Of a stretch of 16,508 nucleotides of DNA, positions 6,062-13,433 are shown in pieces. The position numbers were made by a program, and so were the translations under genes. Below the pieces are notes generated by a model. That model worked only from the letters and a program-made list of their open reading frames with translations, was not told where the DNA came from and did no database searches. This DNA comes from Bacillota bacterium (lineage in GTDB: Bacteria; Bacillota; Clostridia; Acetivibrionales; DTU013): NCBI GenBank assembly GCA_023411715.1, contig JAEYOM010000106.1, forward strand, positions 1 to 16,508. The letters are read 5' to 3'. Position 1 is the first letter of the stretch; every line of letters begins with the position of its first letter.

Positions 6062-6616
6062 ATGAATATAATTTATGGTTATGCGCGTGTAAGTACGACG
6101 AATCAAAAGAATGATCGACAGATCGATGAGCTCAAAGACTATCCTTGTAATGAAATCCTCACAGAAAAGTATACAGGCACCAAGGCTAACCGTCCAGAGA
6201 TGAACAGGTTAAAAGATAAAGTACGTGAAGGTGATACTGTTGTTGTTGAATCATGGTCACGCCTTGGCCGATCAACAAAAGACCTCATAGAACTGGTAGA
6301 ATGGTTTACCGACCATGGCGTCAACTTGGTATCATTGAAAGAGAATTTCGATACCAACACGCCTCATGGACGCCTTATAATGAAAGTATTTCAATCTTTC
6401 TCCGAATTTGAGCGGGATCTCATCGTACAGCGTGTAAATGAAGGGCTAAAAAGCGCCCGTGCGCGTGGCCGTGTTGGTGGCCGTCCACCTAAGAAGCAAA
6501 AGGATGTTGATACTGCTTTGAAGCTCTACCAATCGGGTGAATATTCAATAAGTGAGGTATGTCGTCTATCGGGAGTTTCTCAGACCACATTATATCGCTA
6601 CTTAAATAAAAGATAA
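6062..6616 (+). CDS. Small serine recombinase (resolvase/invertase family)
   Basis: This 184-residue protein is of the usual size for Tn3-type resolvases and Hin/Pin-type invertases. The catalytic domain opens with GYARVST, giving the nucleophile Ser11 and Arg9. The VESWSRLGRS segment supplies Arg67 and Arg70 of the active-site cluster. The long E-helix contains EFERDLI (about 115-121). After a basic linker with GGRPPKK (about 139-145), a helix-turn-helix DNA-binding domain occupies about 155-182 (ISEVCRLSGVSQTTLYRYL). It should catalyse site-specific inversion or cointegrate resolution through a 5'-phosphoserine intermediate. A purine-rich GGGGG stretch ends 9 bases before ATG 6062. The inverted repeat upstream is a likely binding site, and a terminator follows. 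Whether it is a resolvase, an invertase or the mobility enzyme of the adjacent island cannot be decided from sequence alone. Confidence 0.92.
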   Translation: MNIIYGYARVSTTNQKNDRQIDELKDYPCNEILTEKYTGTKANRPEMNRLKDKVREGDTVVVESWSRLGRSTKDLIELVEWFTDHGVNLVSLKENFDTNTPHGRLIMKVFQSFSEFERDLIVQRVNEGLKSARARGRVGGRPPKKQKDVDTALKLYQSGEYSISEVCRLSGVSQTTLYRYLNKR

Positions 6617-6670
6617 TGCAGATTTTTGATTGTCTGGAGCTAAGCAGGCATAAAGAAAAAGAGATCACTA

Positions 6671-6708
6671 GTTCCTCTGGTATTTACTGAGGGGCTTTAT
6701 TTTTTTTG
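6671..6708 (+). terminator. Probable terminator after the recombinase
   Basis: A 7-bp stem with two G-T wobbles pairs 6671-6677 with 6689-6695 (GTTCCTC against GAGGGGC), with an 11-base loop, followed by TTTATTTTTTTT. It isolates the recombinase from the defence module downstream. Confidence 0.6.
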
Positions 6709-6782
6709 TCTATTGATGTAATATATATGCATATTGTGTAATGATTAAGAAAATCAAAATGAGAAAGACGGTTTGTCTATAA

Positions 6783-6811
6783 TTGAAGGTTGGCGATACT
6801 GATTATATAAT
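6783..6811 (+). promoter_or_regulatory. Sigma-A-type promoter for the first defence module
   Basis: TTGAAG at 6783-6788 and a full-consensus TATAAT at 6806-6811 are separated by the ideal 17 bases. The predicted transcription start near 6818 lies just ahead of the GGAGG at 6828-6832. This gives a leader of only about 20 bases and supports ATG 6838 as the first start codon. No operator-like symmetry is obvious. Confidence 0.7.
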
Positions 6812-6837
6812 TCAGCCAAATAAATATGGAGGCCCGC

Positions 6838-8448
6838 ATGCCGTTATATTTAAAACGCGATACTATTCGACTATTTGAAGCTGGTGTTGAAGCAATAAGT
6901 CTAGCCGTTACTGCATTAGGTTTGCCAAAAAGATATGAAACAAGAGAGGCATCTTCGGAAAATGCAATCGCCATTGGTTTAGCGGGTGTCTCAGCTGAAT
7001 TGATCATGAGTTCAATCATTGTGCAAGCTCAAGGTGAAAAAGCATTACATTTGCCTTCTGGTTATTACAAAACTGGGACTCATATTGTGGATGATTTTAG
7101 AACACTTATTAATTCTCAAATTCCAAAAATGGTTTTTTTAACTCAAGGTGTGGCTAATCCAACAGCGCACATATCAAATGTATTAAAAGCTGTATCAAAA
7201 TTCAAACTATTGACAAAATCCCGTGCAGGTGGGCTGCATGCAGGTAAAGGTCCCTCGCGGGATGTGAGCATAGTATGCGTTAATGATGTAATTTCTTTCA
7301 TAAGGCTTCTTGGAGAGTCTACAAGAATTAAACCATATACTGACTCAACGCCTCGAATTATTGAGATGACAAAAAGCTATGAATTGATTATTGACGACCT
7401 TACTAGAAAAGCTATTGATTCATCATTAGATCACGATAAGTCAAACGCACTGGCATCCATTTATCTTGTATTACCAGAATTGCCTGATGCGGAATCAGAG
7501 TGGTTTCCTGCATTTGATCGATTATGTGTTGCACCCAAAGATAATGATGTATCCTTTTTGCTTGATACCCTCGAGAAATCTAAATATGCTTCATTAATAA
7601 AAGTTTCAAAGTCAAAGGAGGGTATTCCCGTTGTCGTTCAAAAAGGCAATCCGTGTGCATTACCGATAGAACCGCAATATTTAAAAAAATCATTTCTTGA
7701 TATTCGCGATCGATGGTATGCAGATAGAGGAACTGCAAACGGAAGATTAGATCAGAAGCAGTTTGATCCACCTCCTGTTGAATCTGCATATGAGATTTTC
7801 ACATTCCAATTCCACATATTACAAATAACAAAAGATGAAAATGAAATGTTGTATGCAGCAGACACTTGGCCTCTTATTGCGGCTAGTTTATCATATATAG
7901 GAACATTGGGACCGTATTGGTATTTTGTAAAGAAAACTTCTGACTTAGAGCAGCTAGAAAGTTACTTAACTCGAGCTGAGAAGATAGGAGGACAAGCATT
8001 CAAAACTGGTATTCAAGAGTTTAAGATAGGATTTGATGCAATTAAAAAAAAGACTTCACTATCGAAAAAAGTTAAATTTGTAGAAACATTACTCAATACA
8101 TATGAAAGAATTCAAGAAAAGAAAGAAACGCTCGAACATCTTTTAAAAAAGCATGATCAGAAAGATAAACAATTATGTAAAGAAGCAGAAATAGACTTGT
8201 GTAAAGTCGCCAAAGAAGAATTGCCCGTTGGAGATATGTTGGTGAAAATTGCAGAGGGTAGCTACACATTTCTGAGTAATGAAAGCCGTACTTACTGGGC
8301 TCGAATTTTATGTGATGTCGCATCAGAACTTGATGACACACAAGGACTGCTAGCAATTCTGAAGGTTCCTGAGTTTAGTGTTGCTTATACATCTGCACGA
8401 AAGGCTTTTAGATTAATTGATTTTACAAACTTTGGCCCCAAAATATAA
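6838..8448 (+). CDS. Unrecognised 536-residue protein, first gene of an ATPase/HEPN-like module
   Basis: I do not recognise the family with certainty. ATG 6838 is chosen over ATG 6826 because GGAGG at 6828-6832 overlaps the earlier ATG and would serve 6838 with a 5-base spacer. The first 100 residues are helical (IRLFEAGVEAISLAVTALG...IAIGLAGVSAELIM). A loop SRAGGLHAGKGPSRD near residues 130-145 is followed by a helix with RIKPY. This layout faintly recalls the large HEPN-like/DUF3644-type proteins of defence islands, an impression rather than a motif match. The middle (about 220-330) is of mixed strand and helix. The region 380-460 is lysine- and glutamate-rich and probably coiled (ERIQEKKETLEHLLKKHDQ). 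There is no signal peptide or membrane helix. It is likely a sensor or effector working with the ATPase encoded 72 bases downstream. The gene is AT-rich compared with the tad cluster. Confidence 0.7.
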   Translation: MPLYLKRDTIRLFEAGVEAISLAVTALGLPKRYETREASSENAIAIGLAGVSAELIMSSIIVQAQGEKALHLPSGYYKTGTHIVDDFRTLINSQIPKMVFLTQGVANPTAHISNVLKAVSKFKLLTKSRAGGLHAGKGPSRDVSIVCVNDVISFIRLLGESTRIKPYTDSTPRIIEMTKSYELIIDDLTRKAIDSSLDHDKSNALASIYLVLPELPDAESEWFPAFDRLCVAPKDNDVSFLLDTLEKSKYASLIKVSKSKEGIPVVVQKGNPCALPIEPQYLKKSFLDIRDRWYADRGTANGRLDQKQFDPPPVESAYEIFTFQFHILQITKDENEMLYAADTWPLIAASLSYIGTLGPYWYFVKKTSDLEQLESYLTRAEKIGGQAFKTGIQEFKIGFDAIKKKTSLSKKVKFVETLLNTYERIQEKKETLEHLLKKHDQKDKQLCKEAEIDLCKVAKEELPVGDMLVKIAEGSYTFLSNESRTYWARILCDVASELDDTQGLLAILKVPEFSVAYTSARKAFRLIDFTNFGPKI

Positions 8449-8520
8449 TGTGCAGGGCGCAGTATGAAAAACACATAGTAAATACTTTAAGAAAAATCGC
8501 TTTGAAAGGTTAGGTATGGA

Positions 8521-10113
8521 ATGTACTATTTATATTCACAAATAGATAGAGACAACTTAAAGTGGTTTGAAAAAGATGGACAAAGCAGGACATTGAAATC
8601 GATTATTTTGAAGAGAGGGAAAATAAGAGGTCTTTGTTCATGTAGTATTGAATTTAAATATCCCATCGCTGCCATAGCTGGTAAAAATGGTGCTGGAAAA
8701 TCAACGATTTTAGCTTTGGCATGTTGTGCCTATCACAATGAAAAAGATGGATATATTCCCGTAGAACGTAACAAAACATATTACACATTTAGAGATTTTT
8801 TTATTGGAACCTCCGATGAAGAAAAGGTTGAAGATATTGAAATTGAATATAAAATCCTTGTTAAAGTAAAAAGGGTTACAAAAGATATAATGATGAAAAC
8901 AATATCTGAAGAAAGATTAACAAAGTTAAGAACGCAAGTAAGAAAGAAGAGAAAAGGAGGCAGATGGAACGATTATGAACAAAGGACTAATCGCAATGTG
9001 ATTTTCTCTGGTATTCAACGAATTGTTCCTCCAAGCGAACGAAAAACCGATCGTTCATATTCCGCAAGGTTTGAATCCACAAATCTAGATACAGATACTA
9101 AAGACCGCATTTTAGAAATTGCAAGTAAAGTTTTAGGAAAGAAATATAATTCGCTAGATTTAAGAACTGTTGATAAGAGACGTCTATTTGTGGTTGATAG
9201 AATGTCAAGTCACTATTCAGGCTTTAATATGGGTGCTGGTGAAAATGCAATTTTTTCGGTTTTAATCGAGTTGTTTATGGCAAAAAGAGGAACGTTATTA
9301 GTTATTGATGAGATAGAATTGGGTCTTCATGAAGAAGCCCAAAGAAGATTCATAAGTGAGCTAAAGAAAATATGTAAAGAACGTAAATGTCAAGTTATTT
9401 GTTCAACACACTCAGCTGCAATTCTTGATTCCTTACCCCCGGAGGGTAGATTTTTTGTAGAGTCATATGATAATAAAACTGATGTAATTAATGGAATTTC
9501 TTCTGAATATGCAACTGGCAAACTCGCAGGGGAAAAAACGGAAGAGCTAACGGTTTTTGTTGAGGATGAAATAGGACAAGCTATAGTTTTTAACGCCTTA
9601 ACTGCTAATATAAAAAAAAGAATTAATATATTACCAATTGGATCCGATCAAGCAGTATTAATGCAATTAGCTGCTCGATATAGGGAGCAAAAGTATAATT
9701 GTATTGCATTTTTAGATGGTGATAAAAAAGCTTCAAATAAACAATCAGTACGACAAGTCAAGAAGCACCTGGAAGATAGGTTTGATTGTTCAAAGGAAGA
9801 AATGGAACAGTGGATTATCAAACGGTTAAAATATTTACCAGGTTCAACATGGCCTGAAAATTGGTTAATCCAGCACGCCTCGGATCATATATCTAAAAAA
9901 CTATCTAAGCTTTGGAGGATATCTGAGGAGGACATACTGCAAGGATGTGACAAAGCCATAATGGCCGGTAAGCATAATGAATTTTACGAGATTTCACAAA
10001 CGGTACCAGAAAGATCAAATCAAATCATAAGCGATATTGTACGAAACCTGGTTGAAGTAATACCTAAAGAATTTTTATATATAGAAGAAGAAATCAAAAA
10101 TATGTTAGAATAG
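8521..10113 (+). CDS. OLD-like ATPase with C-terminal TOPRIM-type nuclease domain
   Basis: This 530-residue protein has an ABC/SMC-type ATPase half. Walker A is GKNGAGKST (54-62), a signature-like NMGAGENAI lies near 236-244, Walker B is LLVIDE (259-264) with Glu264 as the catalytic base, and the switch motif STHS is at 295-298. The C-terminal half contains VFVEDE (Glu348) and LDGD (Asp399 and Asp401), the Glu...DxD pattern of TOPRIM nuclease domains. This order is that of OLD-family proteins (GajA, retron-associated and PARIS-like ATPases are distant relatives), which cleave DNA or control a partner in anti-phage defence. The insertion between Walker A and the signature (about 75-200) is lysine-rich and long. 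AAAGG at 8505-8509 precedes ATG 8521. The gene lies between the 536-residue gene and the HEPN-like gene. The family is well supported; the substrate is unknown. Confidence 0.85.
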   Translation: MYYLYSQIDRDNLKWFEKDGQSRTLKSIILKRGKIRGLCSCSIEFKYPIAAIAGKNGAGKSTILALACCAYHNEKDGYIPVERNKTYYTFRDFFIGTSDEEKVEDIEIEYKILVKVKRVTKDIMMKTISEERLTKLRTQVRKKRKGGRWNDYEQRTNRNVIFSGIQRIVPPSERKTDRSYSARFESTNLDTDTKDRILEIASKVLGKKYNSLDLRTVDKRRLFVVDRMSSHYSGFNMGAGENAIFSVLIELFMAKRGTLLVIDEIELGLHEEAQRRFISELKKICKERKCQVICSTHSAAILDSLPPEGRFFVESYDNKTDVINGISSEYATGKLAGEKTEELTVFVEDEIGQAIVFNALTANIKKRINILPIGSDQAVLMQLAARYREQKYNCIAFLDGDKKASNKQSVRQVKKHLEDRFDCSKEEMEQWIIKRLKYLPGSTWPENWLIQHASDHISKKLSKLWRISEEDILQGCDKAIMAGKHNEFYEISQTVPERSNQIISDIVRNLVEVIPKEFLYIEEEIKNMLE

Positions 10114-10188
10114 TGGAAAATTATAGTAGTCATAATATCGCAATATTTATTTATTTGGATATACATTTTAGTTAAGGCGGAAATACTT

Positions 10189-10809
10189 ATGATATTCAAA
10201 GATTTAGTTTTTCAGAAAGTACCACAGGAATTCTTATATAAATCACAAATGAATGGACTAAGAGATCCAACGCTTGTTGAATTTCAACCTATTGCTGTTA
10301 GTTGTATTATGAAAAAAGAATTTAGAAAAAACTATGCTGAAATAGAATTAATTTTTTCATATCTTCAAAGCGCTAAAATTTTAGGTGAAAAAATTGAGCA
10401 AGACGCAAAGGGAACGAATGCAAGAATGGTTTTTAAAAAATTCTCATTGATATTGCCTACTATATATTTATGTAGACATTGTATCGAACTTTCAATAAAA
10501 CATGCAATTTCGAAATTTAAACAGCAACCAAAGTCAAAACATGGATTAATCGGATTATGGAGTACTTTGCTACAAATTGATTCTTTTAAATTGTGTTCGG
10601 AAAAAGAAAAAACTCTCTTGAAGAGTATGGGAAAATTTGTAGATACAATTAATGTACTAGATAATAATGGCACTAGATTACGTTATGCAGAGCAAAATGA
10701 CGGCTCAGATAGTCAAGAGACTTTTCTTTTTGTAAGCATGAAAACAATTATAAGTCAGACGGAATCATTTGTGAATCAATTAGAATTATTAGTTGTTGAA
10801 AACAAGTAA
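10189..10809 (+). CDS. HEPN-like small protein, candidate effector of the ATPase module
   Basis: This 206-residue, largely helical protein starts at ATG 10189 with AAGGCGG at 10174-10180. The segment LCRHCIELSIKHAI (about residues 94-107) followed by KHGLIGLW (about 117-124) matches the helix-loop pattern 'R-H-x-x-E-L-x-x-K ... H-x-L-x-x-L-W' found in many HEPN-fold proteins. HEPN proteins are often RNases in toxin-antitoxin and abortive-infection systems. The canonical catalytic R-x4-6-H motif is not clearly present, so it may be a non-catalytic or divergent member. The gene follows the OLD-like ATPase by 75 bases and is equally AT-rich, so I place it in the same module. It is the last gene before a 287-base non-coding stretch. 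Confidence 0.55.
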   Translation: MIFKDLVFQKVPQEFLYKSQMNGLRDPTLVEFQPIAVSCIMKKEFRKNYAEIELIFSYLQSAKILGEKIEQDAKGTNARMVFKKFSLILPTIYLCRHCIELSIKHAISKFKQQPKSKHGLIGLWSTLLQIDSFKLCSEKEKTLLKSMGKFVDTINVLDNNGTRLRYAEQNDGSDSQETFLFVSMKTIISQTESFVNQLELLVVENK

Positions 10810-10965
10810 AATATAGAGTGAGTTAGGCATTGCCCATATACCTGAGAAAAGCGATTTTAGCAATAATGGGAGTATAACAGAAAACAATATGCCAATGTGT
10901 ATACCGAATTATCTCAAATATTAAGCGCATCTGGATAACAGAATATAACACGATTCGGGCAGTTA

Positions 10966-10974
10966 TGCTATAAT
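10966..10974 (+). promoter_or_regulatory. Extended -10 promoter for the methylase operon
   Basis: TGC-TATAAT at 10966-10974 is a full-consensus extended -10 element; no good -35 is needed or seen. The predicted start near 10981 falls exactly at the left edge of the dyad 10982-10999. This leaves an mRNA leader of about 115 bases before ATG 11097, unusual for a simple operon and suggestive of regulation. The stretch upstream (10810-10965) holds no other recognisable element. Confidence 0.6.
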
Positions 10975-10981
10975 AACATAG

Positions 10982-11067
10982 ATATTCTCGTGAGAGTATG
11001 CTGATTATGGATGCAAGATCGTTAGTGATTGTCGAGAATAAGAATCCCTCAGGTTAATATGATTAAC
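10982..11067. promoter_or_regulatory. Operator-like dyads in the leader of the methylase operon
   Basis: ATATTCTC-GT-GAGAGTAT at 10982-10999 is an 18-base palindrome with one wobble mismatch, starting at the predicted transcription start. A third half site, CGAGAATA at 11033-11040, is an exact inverse of TATTCTCG at 10983-10990. A second palindrome, GTTAAT-ATG-ATTAAC, lies at 11053-11067. Restriction-modification operons are often controlled by regulators at such dyads. No controller gene is seen in the window, so the factor is unknown, and the same sequences could instead form an mRNA hairpin. Confidence 0.45.
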
Positions 11068-11096
11068 GGAATATGAATACAGCGGAGGATAAAGAC

Positions 11097-12053
11097 ATGC
11101 AAATTATACCAGCATTGTGCAAGCCGCAGGAAAGTGTATTTTGTGGACATGACATTAAAGACTTCGAGAACAAATTCATTACAGGCGACTGCGGTGAAGT
11201 GTTAAAAGATTTACCTGCAAATAGTATCGACCTCGTTCTCACATCGCCACCTTACGCGGACAGGCGTGATTATGGTAGTAAGGGCGCTGCATTAATTTCT
11301 CCCAATGAATATATAGAGTGGTTTGCGCCAAAGGCGAAGCAATTATACCGCGTTCTCAAAGACGATGGGTCATTCGTACTCAACATTAGCGACAAGGTTG
11401 TAAACGGGTTCCAGCACCTGTACGTTTTTAAACTTGTTATCTTTCTTTGCGAGAAAATTGGCTTCCACTACGTGCGTGATTACATATGGCATAATACCGC
11501 CACACCGCCAAATGTTTTCTCACGCGGCGCGCTCGGCCGCACAAAGAAATCGCACGAGTACTGTTTCTGGTTTGCAAAAGGTGACACGTGGACGTTTAAT
11601 ATGGATGCAATTCGGCGGCCCTACAGTAAAGATATGCAAAAGTTCCTTAAAGGCAAGGGAAAAGGGGATCGTTCAAAGAACCAGAGGCCGAGCACCCACA
11701 ACTTCAACTGTGAGAAGGCGTGGGTGGATAAAGGTGGCGCGGATCCTGGTACAGTAATTGAGGTAGGCAACACGAATAGCAACGATGCGTTTTCAAAGTT
11801 ATGTCGCGAACGCGGCGTGGGGCATCCTGCGCGTTTCCCTGAAAAGCTCGCTGAATTCTTCATTCTTTCTGGGACAAATGCGGATGCATTAGTACTCGAC
11901 CCCTTCTCGGGGTCGGGGACAACAGCAGTAGTCGCTGCAAAGACCGGTCGCCGTTATATTGGGATTGATTCAAACATCGATTACAATGAACTAGCAGCTG
12001 AGAGAATGGAAATCGAGATAGAAGGCGGTGAAGGCCATGCTAGGCAGACTTGA
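11097..12053 (+). CDS. DNA methyltransferase, SPPY type (N4-cytosine or N6-adenine), first of a pair
   Basis: This 318-residue AdoMet-dependent DNA methyltransferase has catalytic motif IV, TSPPY (residues 49-53), near the N-terminus and the AdoMet-binding FxGxG motif I (DPFSGSGTT, about 268-276) near the C-terminus, followed by the motif II acidic residue in RRYIGID. That order is the beta-class arrangement. TSPPY is typical of N4-cytosine enzymes, though N6-adenine members exist. The segment between (about 130-250, FSRGALGRTKKSHEY to VGHPARFPEKL) carries target recognition. The frame has an earlier ATG at 11073, but GGAGG at 11084-11088 lies 8 bases before ATG 11097, so I chose that. The second methylase starts inside its last codons. 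It presumably protects host DNA or marks sites sensed by the downstream ATPase and helicase. Confidence 0.9.
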   Translation: MQIIPALCKPQESVFCGHDIKDFENKFITGDCGEVLKDLPANSIDLVLTSPPYADRRDYGSKGAALISPNEYIEWFAPKAKQLYRVLKDDGSFVLNISDKVVNGFQHLYVFKLVIFLCEKIGFHYVRDYIWHNTATPPNVFSRGALGRTKKSHEYCFWFAKGDTWTFNMDAIRRPYSKDMQKFLKGKGKGDRSKNQRPSTHNFNCEKAWVDKGGADPGTVIEVGNTNSNDAFSKLCRERGVGHPARFPEKLAEFFILSGTNADALVLDPFSGSGTTAVVAAKTGRRYIGIDSNIDYNELAAERMEIEIEGGEGHARQT

Positions 12054-12891
12054 GCAAGAAGGTTTTGCAGCAATCTGCTCAGACGGTGCTAAAGGTTTGC
12101 TCTCTTTGCCAGACAAGTCGATCAAGCTAATCTATGGTTCACCACCTTACCCGAACGCTGAGCGTGACTACGGCGTGTGGCGGGCACAAGAGTACATCCA
12201 GAAGATGACGCCATTTATCAATGCAGCCACCCTTAAACTTTGTGATAATGGCTTCATTGTGATTAATGTAAAGGCAAACCGTGAGAGAGCCTCATCGAAG
12301 TTCTCATCAAAACGTTCGCTTGTCGTCGAGAGGCTTGCTATTCTACTCGAGGAGCAGTGGGGTCTATCATGTGTTGATATTGAGATATGGATCAAGGAAA
12401 ACCCTGTGCCTACCGGCCTGCGCGTAGCATGTCAGGATGCATATGAACAGAACCTGTGGTTCTCGAAGGCACCAAAGTGGACAATAAACGTTGACGCTAT
12501 TCGGCGACCGTACGAGTCGCACAGTGTTAAGACATACAATGAATATGAGTACAAGCCCCGCTCGAATGGGTTGACATACGTGAGGAAGAATAAGCGGATC
12601 GAACCCCACCCTATCGGGGCGCTGCCAAAGAATATAATTAGCGGTGGCGTTTCATCTCGTATAGGCGATCATCAAGCAACGCAACCGCTATACTTGCCAG
12701 ATAAGTATATCAAGGCTACCACTGCAAAGGGTGACCTTGTCGTGGATCCGTGGATGGGTACCGGCACGACCGGCATTGCTGCACTCACTCTTGAACGGCG
12801 GTTTATAGGTTTCGATGTTGTGCAAGAATACGTCGATGAAGCAGAGGTAACCTTTCGAGAAATGGTAAGCAAAAAGAAGGGTGATGGCTGA
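12037..12891 (+). CDS. Second DNA methyltransferase, SPPY type
   Basis: This 284-residue beta-class methyltransferase is related to, but clearly different from, the one before it. Motif IV is GSPPY (34-38) in LIYGSPPYPNAERDYG, and motif I is DPWMGTGTT (about 237-245), followed by RRFIGFD. The central region (about 100-215, including ENPVPTGLRVACQD and EPHPIGALPKNII) is the likely recognition part. ATG 12037 overlaps the first methylase by 17 bases; GTG 12028, three codons earlier, is an alternative. Two different methylases in tandem are usual when the target is asymmetric and each strand needs its own enzyme, or when two sites must be protected. The stop overlaps the next ATG by one base (TGATG). 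Confidence 0.9.
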   Translation: MLGRLEQEGFAAICSDGAKGLLSLPDKSIKLIYGSPPYPNAERDYGVWRAQEYIQKMTPFINAATLKLCDNGFIVINVKANRERASSKFSSKRSLVVERLAILLEEQWGLSCVDIEIWIKENPVPTGLRVACQDAYEQNLWFSKAPKWTINVDAIRRPYESHSVKTYNEYEYKPRSNGLTYVRKNKRIEPHPIGALPKNIISGGVSSRIGDHQATQPLYLPDKYIKATTAKGDLVVDPWMGTGTTGIAALTLERRFIGFDVVQEYVDEAEVTFREMVSKKKGDG

Positions 12892-13427
12892 TGAGCGCAG
12901 AGATTCAAAGGCTTAGCAAGCAGAAGCTTCAACAGCTACTCATAGATGCTCTGGGTGATAAGGTCAAAGAGCACAGCGATATAAAAAAGACACCGCTGCT
13001 CGTAGACCTTGTGGAACCGTACCCGCTCAGAATGCGCATATATATTTTTAATTGCACGAACCCGCCTGGTGGGCGGGCCTTGGATGAGTACAAGATACAA
13101 ATCATACTGCCGGGGCAGGCGCGAGGAAGCCGTGGTGAGCTCGATTTCTCGGATGGCAGGATGCCGTTGCTGGTAGCATATGCACGTATCGTAGACGAGG
13201 AAGCAGGCGGTGTATTCGTGCTATGGGATCCGTTCATTCACAAGGACTTTTCATACAGTGCCAACATGCAGGTAAAATCCGAGACGATAATCAAGGCTTT
13301 AAGCGTAAGGATTGCTCAGTATAAACGTAGTAATGGAGAAATAATCCTTGCGTCGCAAGCGGACTACTTATTGGATATGATCAAGAGGCGTGTCGCAATT
13401 ATGCGAGAAGGCCTATTGGAGGAGTGA
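12891..13427 (+). CDS. Putative recognition or effector protein linked to the methylases
   Basis: This 178-residue soluble protein starts in a TGATG overlap with the second methylase. A central stretch shows a pattern I associate with a DNA-recognition or methylase-associated domain found next to methylases and fused to some restriction enzymes: DEYKIQIILPG (about 65-75), then LLVAYARIVDEEAGGVFVLWDP (about 94-115), then NMQVKSETI (about 125-133). I recall such a domain being called methylase-associated, but I cannot confirm the name. No PD-(D/E)XK or HNH nuclease motif is obvious. A role as a specificity subunit or small effector is inferred from its position between the modification genes and the helicase-nuclease. 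GGAGG for the next gene lies within its last codons. Confidence 0.6.
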   Translation: MSAEIQRLSKQKLQQLLIDALGDKVKEHSDIKKTPLLVDLVEPYPLRMRIYIFNCTNPPGGRALDEYKIQIILPGQARGSRGELDFSDGRMPLLVAYARIVDEEAGGVFVLWDPFIHKDFSYSANMQVKSETIIKALSVRIAQYKRSNGEIILASQADYLLDMIKRRVAIMREGLLEE

Positions 13428-13433
13428 GAGCAT

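Noticed and set aside
6826..6837. ATG 6826 as start of the 536-residue gene
   Set aside because: The GGAGG that would drive translation lies after this ATG, and the predicted transcript begins only about 8 bases before it.
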